This document shows positions 1 to 9,499 of a DNA stretch of 64,000 nucleotides, one piece after another. The translations under genes and the position numbers were made by a program. Position 1 is the stretch's first letter, and each line of letters opens with the position of its first letter. Origin of the DNA: Pelobates cultripes (lineage: Eukaryota > Chordata > Amphibia > Anura > Pelobatidae); assembly GCA_933207985.1 (NCBI GenBank), contig OW240921.1:91178925-91242924 (forward strand). Reading direction: 5' to 3'. Under the pieces are notes generated by a model, which was not told the origin of the DNA, ran no database searches, and was given only the letters and a program-made list of their open reading frames with translations.

Positions 1-34
1 GGATGGTCATCGAAAGCAGCTGCAGAATTGGTGT

Positions 35-400
35 TTAGGGCAGTGTTCCCAGATAGTACCCACATGCAGGAATCTTGGGCTCTATGATACAGACCACACG
101 TTGGGATAGTCCTCCCATCAGCCGCCAACCCAGGAGGGGCGCGACCCACCTCCACAAGCCGCACCTCCGGTAAATAGAGCTTATGTATCCTTGCCAAAAA
201 CCACGCCAGAATCGGTCAAACATGGCATCAAAAGGTGCCTCCCACTGCTGCTGCTTGGCCTCCATCGAAAGCTCAGCTATAGGAATGTCGGCCATCTTAT
301 GTTGGTAGAAGCCTTGCATATCTACAGCTGGCATCAGGCCCAGTGTCCAGGGCTTGCCTGCCATTCCAGTGTGGACTGTGATAGGCCTCAAAGGCCGCAT
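35..400 (-). other. Unrecognised 121-codon open frame, probably repeat-derived
   Basis: An uninterrupted frame of 121 codons on the minus strand. I do not recognise the product. It is rich in W, Q and R and has a stretch (MEAKQQQWEAPFDAMFDRFW) that could form an amphipathic helix. No signal peptide, metal-binding cluster or catalytic motif is visible. It lies just outside the left end of a Tc1 element and has no splice-site or promoter context that I can defend. It could be a piece of a LINE ORF1 or 5' UTR, or chance. Treat it as hypothetical. Confidence 0.2.
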
Positions 401-494
401 CCCAAGTTCTGTGTCATGGAGATCCTGGAAAGCTCAATTATGGAGCAAGGCACACCATTCAGGCACAGGTAAGTATTTTCTTAACTGCAATATA

Positions 495-2063
495 CACCCT
501 GTTCCAAATTATTATGTAAATTCCATTTAAGTGTCACAAAGATTAAATATTTTGTTTTTCAGTTTAACTCATGGATGGCATTGTGTCTCAGGGTTCTTTT
601 GATCACTGAAAACAATCTTGGACACCTGTGATAATTAGATTGCCAGGTGAGCCCAATTTAAGGAAAAACTACTAAAGGAGGGTGTTCCACATCATTAAGC
701 AAAGCACAATTTTCATGCAATATGGGGAAGAAAAAGGATCTCTCTGCTGCCGAAAAGAGTGAACTAGTTCAATGCCTTGGACGAGGTATGAAAACATTAG
801 ATATTTCACAAAAACGTAAGCGTGATCATCACACTATTAAGATATTTGTGGCTGATTCAGAGCACAGACGGGTTCGTGCAGATAAAGGCACATTGAGGAA
901 GATTTCTGCCAGATCCATGCATCGGATCAAGAGAGCAGCTGCTAAAATACCATTACATAGCAGCAAACAGATATTTGAAGCTGCTGGTGCCTCTGGAGTC
1001 CCACGGACATCAAGGTGTAGAGTCTTCCAGAGTCTTGCAACTGTGCATAAACCTTCTATCCGGCCACCACTAACCAATGCTCACAAGCAGAAACGGCTGC
1101 ATTGGGCAGAAAAATACATGAAGACTAATTTTCAAACAGTCCTGTTCACTGATGAGTGCTTGCAACCCTGGATGGTCCAGAAGGATGGAGTAGTGGATGG
1201 TTGGTGTTCCAACAAGGCTGCGACGTCAGCAAGGCGGTGGTGGAGTCATGTTTTGGGCCGGAATCATGGGAAGAGAGCTGATCAGCCCCTTTAGGGTCCC
1301 CGAAGGTGTAAAGATGACCTCTGCAAAGTATGTGGAGTTTCTGACTGACCACTTTCTTCCCTGGTACAGAAGGAAGAACTATGCTTTCCGTAATAAAATC
1401 ATCTTCATACATGACAATGCACCATCTCATGCTGCAAAGAATACCTCTGCATCAATGGCTGCTATGGGGATAAAATGAGAGAAAGTCATGGTGTGGCCTC
1501 CATCCTCCCCTGACCTCAATCCTCTTGAGAACCTTTGGAGCATCCTCAAGCAAAAGATCTATGAGGGTGGGAGGCAGTTTACATCCAAACAGCAGCTCTG
1601 GGAGGTTATTCTGACATCCTGCAAACAAATTCAAGCATAAACTGTCCAAAAGCTCACAAGTTCAATGGATGCAAGACTTGTGAAGCTGCTATCAAATAAG
1701 GGGTCCTATGTTAAAATGTAATGTGACCTGTTAAAATGTTTAAAAAGTTAAAATGTTGGTATAAGTTTGATTGAAATAGCTTTTGATTTCAGTAAATATG
1801 CTGCAAACACAACAAATGACAATTTTCAGTTCTTTACAACCTATAAAGTGTTTTGAAACTTACTGTGCGTAATAATTTGGAACAGTGCATTGTAAGTTTT
1901 TTATGTTTAAAAAAAATACTGTTATCATTAGGAGGTTTGTTCAATAAAATTTGAATTGTACTCTTAATAGTTGATAACATGAGAATTATGCTGACTGTTA
2001 TTTACATCAATTATTTAAGTAAATGAGAAAAATATAATTTGCATTATAATTTGGAACAGGGTG
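495..2063 (+). mobile_element. Tc1/mariner-type DNA transposon, full length, inactive
   Basis: Both ends carry the same terminal inverted repeat (CACCCTGTTCCAAATTAT) and each is flanked by TA (493-494 and 2064-2065), the Tc1/mariner target duplication. A related copy of the end motif lies inside each arm (near 678-700 on the left; near 1866-1888 on the right, as TAATAATTTGGAACAG), so the ends have the IR/DR arrangement of two transposase-binding repeats per arm about 180 bp apart. The element is 1569 bp and holds one broken transposase gene. Confidence 0.88.
722..1721 (+). pseudogene. Tc1-like transposase, DD37E spacing, frameshifted
   Basis: The start ATG at 722 opens with MGKKKDLSAAEKSELVQCL, a Tc1 paired-type DNA-binding N-terminus. 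The first catalytic Asp is in FTDEC (codon 1151-1153), the second in IHDNAPSH (1413-1415) and the Glu in PDLNPLENLW (1527-1529). The second Asp and the Glu are exactly 38 codons apart, giving DD37E rather than the usual DD34E of Tc1. The gene is dead: the frame shifts near 1200, between the first and second Asp, and stops occur at about 1476 and 1638. The full enzyme would cut and paste the surrounding element at TA sites. The family call is firm; naming a subfamily would need a database comparison. Confidence 0.85.
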
Positions 2064-2184
2064 TAAAGGCTTAAAACTGCAATTTTATCTGTACATTCAA
2101 GATTTGGTGAGGAGCCCAACTCAGACAGGTCTGCTCAGCCTAACCGCAAGGCCCTGCCCCATGCTCCTAATATTTCTAATGCGT

Positions 2185-2300
2185 CAAAGGACTATTCACT
2201 CATGTGAGAATTGCCAGGATTTTAAAGATAATTCAAAATAAATCTGAAAAGTCACAAGGTTATTTACTAAAGTGAGAATTGTTGGATTGGATTTTAAATT
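2185..2300. repeat. Two partial copies of a foldback-MITE end
   Basis: Two related direct segments contain GTGAGAATTG after an ACTCA/ACTAA lead (near 2195 and 2266). The same motif forms the inverted ends of the short element at 53138-53280, so these look like end fragments of that family. Bases 2066-2184 show nothing recognisable. Confidence 0.35.
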
Positions 2301-2836
2301 TAAATATTTTTTTTTATTAATTAAATTTTTTCTTTATTGTTTTCTTTTCCACTTACAAAAATCAATTATATCACAGATAGTTTGTAACTGCTTATCCACT
2401 ATTAAACCATTTTATACAATCATCATTATCCAATGTTAATCATCATAAGCAGAATAATAATAGCATACATAAAACATTTTACATAAAATCCTGTATAAAT
2501 CACAGGACTTTTACATTTAAGACAAAATCAATCCATTGTCGAGCAGGTGCATCAAAGGGATTTATAATATCAATCATTATAGCAAAATATCTTCTAAAAA
2601 TTCAATGTTTAGGGTTAATAAGTAATCTATATCCAATTTATTTGCCCATTCTTCTCATATTTTAGTTGTTTTGGATCTGTATCCCAGGGTTTTACTAATG
2701 CTCTTTTCCATTTGATTTTGGAATAATAGCTGTTCATATATATTCAACCAAAGTGGAGCGTGATCATTTTTCCAACTACGCGCAATTACAATCTTTACCG
2801 CCAAAAAACATTATATAATAAAAAAAACATATCTTG

Positions 2837-4100
2837 TTATTTACCTTTGGCCACTTCAGATGCAAAAAGAGCTATTTCTGGAGTAAAATTCAGATCTAAG
2901 CTGATATGGGGTTTTATAAAATGTGGATATGTGTATATATGATCCATTAACCTCCTTATCGATGGGTATTCAGGGTGCATTTTTAAAAATCTTGTCGGTA
3001 CTAGGTACCACCTGTGTAGTACTTTGAATTGTATTTCTGCCCAGTTTATACAATGCATTAGTTTTTTTAACTTTCAACCATGCATCACACCATTCTTTCA
3101 TATTTATAGTATACTTGAGATCTCTTTGCCAAATTTGGAAAACTGTGAACCTTTATAATTTTTCCATTACATTTATCTGATCCATACTTTTAAATATTAC
3201 TTTTGATGTTAAATCATAATTTAAAATATTAAAAAGTTTATCTATTATATCTGATTTTTCTCTCAATAGGTTGGTCGTTATGTAATTTTTTAATCTCAAA
3301 TAATTAAATATTCCCAATCCTGGGAGTTTGTATTCTTGAGCAATCTGTGAAGAGTTTTTACTCTTCCTGCTATTAAAATTTGCTCTATGTTTAAGATGCC
3401 CCTCTGTCTCCACCCTTTCAAATCCATGTCCATGATATATTGTTCAAAAGAAAGAAAATAAATATGTTCAGGAATATAGGTTGATATACCACATTTATTT
3501 TTTAATTTAATTCAGAATCCCATAAAATGATCCAAAATAGTACTAGAATTTCTGGCCAATATCATCTTATTTGAATTCTTTGCTTGCCATAGCAGAGAAC
3601 TTAAATCTTTTAAATGGCAAGATTCACTCTCAATTTGATACCATGTTTCTTTTTCTTTTTTAATTGAGTATTATATATGTGATAAATCATACTAGCTGAA
3701 AAACTATTTTTAATTAAAGGAAATTGAACTCCCCCGTTTAACGTGCTTTGAGCTAAAATATTTTGATTTAACCTTGGTTATTTCCCTCGCCAGATGAAAC
3801 TTGTGATACTCTTCTGGATCATACTTACCCACCAATCTGAAAAATTCAAAGGAATCATCCTAAACATATATTGCCATTTGGGGAGAATTCTATGTTTCTC
3901 CAGTTCTTTAACAAGTGGTTAGTAGGACGAAGAAGTGACAGAAAATTTCTCTAATACTATTTAAATCTCTTGATAATGTTATTCCTAAGAAGGGCATATC
4001 TTTTTTCATCCAAGTTAAATTATATTTGGATCTAATATCTTGTTTTAAACTATTATAAAAATTAAGATCCATTATTATTGATAAATCTATATTAATTTTA
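2837..4100 (-). pseudogene. L1 ORF2, RT thumb to C-terminus (3' part)
   Basis: This is the downstream half of the L1 reverse transcriptase-endonuclease protein, separated from the first half by the satellite insert. Just left of the insert the minus strand reads SYG-stop-VANYKINIDLS and then NLTWMKKDMPFLGITLSRDL, matching the conserved L1 region that follows the RT active site. Further on are open pieces at 3413-3153 and 3058-2837, the latter with FKVLHRWYLVPTRF, typical of the L1 C-terminal segment. Stops and frameshifts are scattered throughout, so no product is expected. About 30 codons between the active site and this segment seem to be missing at the insertion point. Confidence 0.72.
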
Positions 4101-4241
4101 TAGTTTGCTACTTATCCATAGTCTTCTATCTCCTTCGGAACTTCAGCCCTTCGGAACTTCGGCACTTCGACACTTCTGGAAATTCGGAACTTCGGCACTT
4201 GGGCACTTCGACACTTCGGAACCTAGGAATTTCGGAACTTC

Positions 4242-5919
4242 GGCATTTCGGAATTTTGGGACTTCGGCACTTCGGGACTTCTATTGCAGCCGCTTAGTAG
4301 CTAACTCCCTAATTCCCGAGGTGTTATCTACCGCGAGTAGGGGCATGTATAGCAAACAGTGAGCAGCCTGTGACTGCTCACTGTTTAAAAAAAAAAAATA
4401 GAGTCCCCCCTCTGAGCCCCCACCCGCAACGCTCGAGTGTGGGCTTTCAAAACTAAGCAGTGGGGGGGGCCCTAAAGTAAAATGATGGGGAGGACCTATT
4501 GTCCTCCCCCCGGCCCCCACCCCTGAGCGGCGGGTGGGGGCCCTAAATTGGAATAAGGTGGGGGGACCTAATGTCCTCCCCTCTGGTTCCCACCCCTGAG
4601 CGGTGGGTGGGGGCCGTAAATACTAATAAGGGGGGGGACCTAATGTCCTCCCCCCTTGCCCCCACCCCTGAGCTGAGGGTGGGGGCCCTAAATACTAATA
4701 AGGGGGGAACCTAATGTCCTCCCCCCTGGCCCCCACCCCTGAGCGGCGGGTGGGGGCCCTAAATTGGAATAAGGTGGGGGGACCTAATGTCCTCCCCCCT
4801 GGTCCCCACCCCTGAGCGGTGGGTGGGGGCCCTAAATACTAATAGGGGGGGACCTAATGTTCTCCCCCCTGTCCCCCACCCCTGAGCGGCGGGTGGGGAC
4901 CCTAAACTGGAATAAGGGGGGACCTAATGTACTCCCCCCTGGCCCCCACCCCTGAGCGGTGGGTGGGGGCCCTAAATACTAATAAGGGGGGACCTATTGT
5001 CCTCCCCCTGGCCCCCACCCCTGAGCGGTGGGTGGGGGCCCTAAATACTAATAAGGGGGGAACCTAATGTCCTCCCCCTTGGCATTTCGGAATTTTGGGA
5101 CTTCGGCACTTCGGGACTTCTATTGCAGCCGCTTAGTAGATAACTCCCTAAATCCCGAGGTGTTATCTACCGCGAGTAGGGGCATGTATAGCAAACAGTG
5201 AGCAGCCTGTGACTGCTCACTGTTTAAAAAAAAAAATAGAGTCCCCCCTCTGAGCCCCCACCCGCAACGCTCGAGTGTGGGCTTTCAAAACTAAGCAGTG
5301 GGGGGGGCCCTAAAGTAAAATGATGGGGAGGTCCTATTGTCCTCCCCCCGGCCCCCACTCCTGAGCGGCGGGTGGGGGCCCTAAATTGGAATAAGGTGGG
5401 GGGACCTAATGTCCTCCCCTCTGGTTCCCACCCCTGAGCGGTGGGTGGGGGCCGTAAATACTAATAAGGGGGGGGACCTAATGTCCTCCCCCCTTGCCCC
5501 CACCCCTGAGCTGCGGGTGGGGGCCCTAAATACTAATAAGGGGGGAACCTAATGTCCTCACCCCTGGCCCCCACCCCTGAGCGGCGGGTGGGGGCCCTAA
5601 ATTGGAATAAGGTGGGGGGACCTAATGTCCTCTCCCCTGGTCCCCACCCCTGAGCAGTGGGTGGGGGCCCTAAATACTAATAGGGGGGGACCTAATGTTC
5701 TCCCCCCTGTCCCCCACCCCTGAGCGGCGGGTGGGGACCCTAAATTGGAATAAGGGGGGACCTAATGTACTCCCCCCTAGCCCCCACCCCTGAGCGGTAG
5801 GTGGGGGCCCTAAATACTAATAAGGGGGGACCTATTGTCCTCCCCCTGGCCCCCTACCCTGAGCGGTGGGTGGTGGCCCTAAATACTAATAAGGGGGGAA
5901 CCTAATGTCCTCCCCCTTG
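4242..5919. repeat. Higher-order tandem duplication, period 839 bp
   Basis: The segment starting GGCATTTCGGAATTTTGGGA at 4242 begins again at 5081, and the following 839 bp repeat with few differences. Each copy holds a unique part (TATTGCAGCCGCTTAGTAG and onward, ending in a hairpin around CAGTGAGCAG/CTGCTCACTG) followed by about nine satellite monomers. The downstream junction falls at CCCTTGGC, shared by both partners, which suggests unequal exchange at microhomology. Confidence 0.85.
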
Positions 5920-6290
5920 GCCCCCACCCCTGAGCGGCGAGTTGGGGCCCTAAATTGGAATAAGGGGGGGACCAATGTCCTCCCCCCTGGCCCCTACCCC
6001 TGAGCGGTGGATGGGGGCCCTAAATACTAATAAGGGGGGGACCTAATGTCCTCCCGCCTGGCCCCCACTCCTGAGGGGCAGGTGGGGGCCCTAAATACTA
6101 ATAAGGGGGGACCTAATGTCCTCCACCGTGGCCCCCACCCCTGAGCGGCGGGTGGGGGCCATAAATACTAATAAGGGGGTGGGGGCCCGGGGGGAGGACA
6201 ATAGGTCCTCCCCATTATTTTACATTAGGGCCTCCACCCACCGCTCAAGGGTGGGGGCCGGGGGAGGCAATAGGTTTTTTTCTTTTTTTA
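4430..6290. repeat. G/C-rich satellite, monomer about 60-70 bp, self-complementary
   Basis: About twenty monomers share the core GGGGGACCTAATGTCCTCCC, CCCCCACCCCTGAGCGG and GGGTGGGGGCCCTAAA. Inside each monomer GGCCCCCACCC pairs with GGGTGGGGGCC across CTGAGCGG, so each can form a hairpin, and the G-runs could form quadruplexes. Linker variants alternate between AAATACTAATAAGG and AAATTGGAATAAGG. Confidence 0.9.
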
Positions 6291-6440
6291 CAGTAAGCAG
6301 CCACGGTATAGCGAATAGGGGCATAATTTACTAATACTAGTAAATTTGTCTGAAAGACCAATTTAGGTTTTTCATCCTTTTAGTAGATAGCTCCCTAATA
6401 CCGTGGGAATTAGGGAGTTATCTACTTATTCATTCCTGTC
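6291..6440. repeat. Terminal module shared with 48490-48730
   Basis: It contains CTGAAAGACCAATTTAGG, then TAGATAGCTCCCTAATACCG and GGGAATTAGGGAG. The same ordered blocks occur near 48610-48700, and in reverse complement near 4290-4330. This marks the insert as a member of a dispersed family. Confidence 0.6.
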
Positions 6441-6862
6441 ATTACATTGACAGGCTAAGTAACTTACACTTTATATGAATGTATGTTACTTGATTGTTGT
6501 AAGTGTTGCAAATGCTTACAGCTGAATCCTGGCTATGTTTGTATACTTTTTATTTAAAATTGTATACAATGTAACATTCTTCTTCTTTCACTGTGTAAGT
6601 ATATTAGTACTTAGGCAATACTGTGCTTCGGAACTTTGGCACTTCGGCACCTTGACACTTCGGAACTTCGGCAACTTCGGAACTTCGGCACTTCAGCACT
6701 TCGGAACTTCGGCACTTCAACACTTCGAAAATTCGGTAATTTCGGAACTTCCGGACCTCGTCAATTCGGCACTTCAGCAATTCGGACATTCGGAAGTACC
6801 CGAATGTCCGAATTGCCCGAAATTCGTCCGAATTCATATTCGGACCGAAACGAATTGCACAT

Positions 6863-8427
6863 GTCTAGTCATCAACATATTCATTTTTTGTTCCCCTTCT
6901 TTACATCTATAGCCCCTGATATTCTTATTATTTCCTATGATATTGGCAAAAGACTCAATGGACATTATATAAAGGAGTGGAGACAGGGGGCATCCCTGCC
7001 TAATACCGTTACTAAGCAAAAACCAATTTGAACATAAATTAGATCCCACTACCCTTGCTGAGGGAGTTGTTTATAACATCATGATGGCCAGATGTATCCA
7101 ACCTTGGATCCCAAACTGTTGTAATGAGTGGCTCATAAATTCCCAGATGACCCTGTCGAACGCTTTTTCAGCATCAATCGACAGGGTCAGCAAGGGGACT
7201 TTTTTTCTTGTGACAGAGTTAATAATGTCAATTATTCTCCTTGTATTGTATGAGGAGCTTCTCCCTGGTACAAAACCAATTTGGTCTGGGTGTATTATTG
7301 TATCCAATATATTTTTCAGTCTGTTGGCCAAAATTGCAGAAAATATTTTAGCATCGCTATTAATTAATGAAATTGGCCTATAATTTTCTACTGCTGTTAA
7401 ATTTTTCGCTTGTTTTGGGATTGGATGTAGATTAGCTTGAAGCATTTCAGTAGGGAAAGTCCCTTGCAAAACAATGTAATTAAAAGTTCTAGTCAATTGT
7501 TCTATTAATTGATCTTTGAAAGTTTTATAAAATAAGACCATATGGGCCGGGACTTTATTTTTTTCCATTTTGTTTATCTCATTCTCAATTTCCAGTTTAG
7601 ATATAGGATGGTTCAATTTGTTTCTTTTTCTTTGGGATTATGATTTTTTTTAAATCTATGGTTTTATTAAGTAGCTCTTTATGTTTAGTTTATCATTTAC
7701 CTCTTTTAAATTTTAAAGAGCTATAGTACTCCCTAAAACACTGTCCTATTTTTTCAGGTGTTAATGCTATCTTTCCGTTTTTGTTTGTTTTGTGCAGAAA
7801 GTATTTTGTCTGCTTTATTCCCTTTACTATAGTATTTAAACTTACGTTTTTCAACATTTTTGTTTGTTTTTTCCATTAATTTTTTATTTATATGTTTTTG
7901 GATCTCCATCAATTCTAAGTGATAGCTGTTTGATTCTTCTAATTTATTTTTATTAGCTCTTTGATTAAATTGTATATATAATTGAGCTAACTTTTCTCCT
8001 CTATTTTTTAAAGTTGTCTATTGAGTTTTTTCAAATGCCCTCTTAAAACGGAATTTGAAAGCACACCAATTAATTGTAGAAAATGTATCCTTTGGATTGT
8101 TTTCTAGACGAAAATAGTGAATTATTTATTTAATTAGTTCAATATTCAATTCATCAATAAGTAATCATTTATACGCCATGTAGAATATTTCCTATAACCT
8201 ACTGTATCTTTCACACTCCAGATAAGAAAATCGTGATCTGACCAAGTATTATTTATCTCTATTTTACTAATATTTTCTATTAATTGTCCATCTCCCCATA
8301 ACATATCTATCCTTGAATGAGACAAGTGTACTTTCAAAAAATGAGTAAAATCATGTTTTATTAGGGTGTAACACACACGGTTTAATATTGGGTAGAAATA
8401 GATTGACCAACGTATATTTTGTTTCAT
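6863..8427 (-). pseudogene. L1 ORF2, endonuclease C-terminus and RT fingers/palm
   Basis: The minus-strand frame at 8427-8146 contains SRIDMLWGDGQL and TWSDHDFLIW, the C-terminal end of the apurinic-type endonuclease domain, with SDH as the catalytic block. The N-terminal half of that domain is missing or scrambled upstream. A lysine-rich linker (about 8140-7620) leads to the RT at 7616-7071 with NYRPISLINSDAKIFSAILA, HPDQIGFVPGR and SIDAEKAFDR (first catalytic Asp). The frame at 7049-6834 continues with RQGCPLSPLLY and KMNM and runs out in a damaged active-site motif exactly where the satellite insert begins. Several frameshifts and stops rule out function. Confidence 0.78.
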
Positions 8428-8548
8428 TCAATTTACATACAAGAACAATATATTTCCCCTCTTGATCTATAATCTGATGCTCTATTTCTACTGACAGGAG
8501 TTTTTTTATTTAATTTTGTCAATAAATCTGGAAAAAACAAAAAAAATA

Positions 8549-8556
<8 letters not shown>

Positions 8557-8588
<32 letters not shown>
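8557..8588. repeat. (TA)n microsatellite
   Basis: An alternating TG/TA run lies inside the former L1 endonuclease region and helps to explain why the ORF2 5' part is unreadable there. A 14-base C homopolymer follows near 8700. Confidence 0.9.
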
Positions 8589-8589
<1 letters not shown>

Positions 8590-8789
8590 CCTTTTCAGTG
8601 TAATTATATAAGTTGTGTATATTAATATTTTCTTCTTAAGTAGTGCTATGTATACTACCACTCCCCTCAAATTATTATTGCGCTATAATACTACCTCCTC
8701 CCCCCCCCCCCCACCCTCCAGATCCCAATTTTGTTTCTCCTCCCATGATCTGTTCTCCTAAATTAGCTACTTATATTTGTCAGTTTTGT

Positions 8790-9442
8790 CCATTTTAATA
8801 AGTCTTCTGGGGACTCAAAAGTCTCTTGTTGATTCTAACAATTTTAGCTTTTAGTTTATCTGGGTATCGCTATTGATATCGTATGTTCTTATCTCTCAAT
8901 GTAATCAATGTTGGGGCAAAACTTCTCCTCCATGATCGTGCCTTGTATGAGAGATCTTGATATACGCAAATGTCCTTGAACTTGTCTTCCAGTGTGGGTT
9001 TATCTCTAATGGATCTCATAATTTTTTCTTCAAATGAATGTGGATGGAAATTGACAATAATGTCTGTTGGTTGTTTTTCTGATATATTCTTCGGTTTGTA
9101 TAACCTATGGATTGTTTCCTATTTATATTCATGTGTTTCAGCTTCTGGAACAATTTTCTTATACATTCCTTTAAGGAAATCTTTGATTTTATCTTGTGTG
9201 ATACTTTCTGGGATGTTACGAAATCGAAGATTTGATCTTCTTGAACGATCTTCTAGTTCTCGTATTTTATTTTCCCATCCTTTAACTTTTTGGGATAATT
9301 GTTTGTTATTTCTAAGTCTGTATATTGATTCAATTTTTGTGATATTTTCTTCTAATGAGGAGATTCGGTGCACTATGTTTTTAATATCCCTTTTGATTTT
9401 TGTAGAGTTTTGTGTTATTTCTTCTTTAAGAGTTAGGGCCAC
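8790..9442 (-). pseudogene. L1 ORF1 (nucleic-acid chaperone), one in-frame stop
   Basis: From the Met at 9442 the product reads MALTLKEEITQNSTKIKRDI, a heptad-rich coiled coil (about residues 1-70) that would trimerise the protein. ELEDRSRRSNLRFRNIPES follows, the start of the L1 ORF1 RRM-like and C-terminal domain. A stop after HEYK at 9119 is followed in the same frame by ETIHRLYKPKN, PTDIIVNFHPHSFEEKIMRS and SWRRSFAPTLITLRDKNIRY, which is standard L1 ORF1 C-terminal sequence. Only this one stop breaks the frame over about 215 codons. The upstream start could lie further 5' (9500 and beyond). The intact protein would bind L1 RNA in the RNP. Confidence 0.75.
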
Positions 9443-9499
9443 ATCTGCTAAACATTGTTTTAAGAAATCTTGTGTAATTACAGACTGTAGAACCTCTTC

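Larger units (their letters stand above)
4105..6862. mobile_element. Satellite-bearing insert disrupting the L1 RT gene
   Basis: L1 coding sequence stops at about 6862 and resumes at about 4100. The DNA between has CTTCGGAACTTCGGCACTT-type short repeats at both sides (4130-4290 and 6625-6830), unique modules, and a G/C-rich satellite in the centre. The right end (GAAACGAATTGCACATGTCT) resembles a transposon terminus, but the matching left terminus is absent. I infer a satellite-carrying DNA element whose left end and about 90 bp of L1 were lost together. No ORF is credible here; the open frames are products of the repeats. Confidence 0.6.

Noticed and set aside
4430..6290. Regular G/C-rich repeats resembling a CRISPR-like array
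   Set aside because: Units are head-to-tail satellite monomers with conserved linkers, no unique spacers and no cas genes; the setting is a vertebrate genome.
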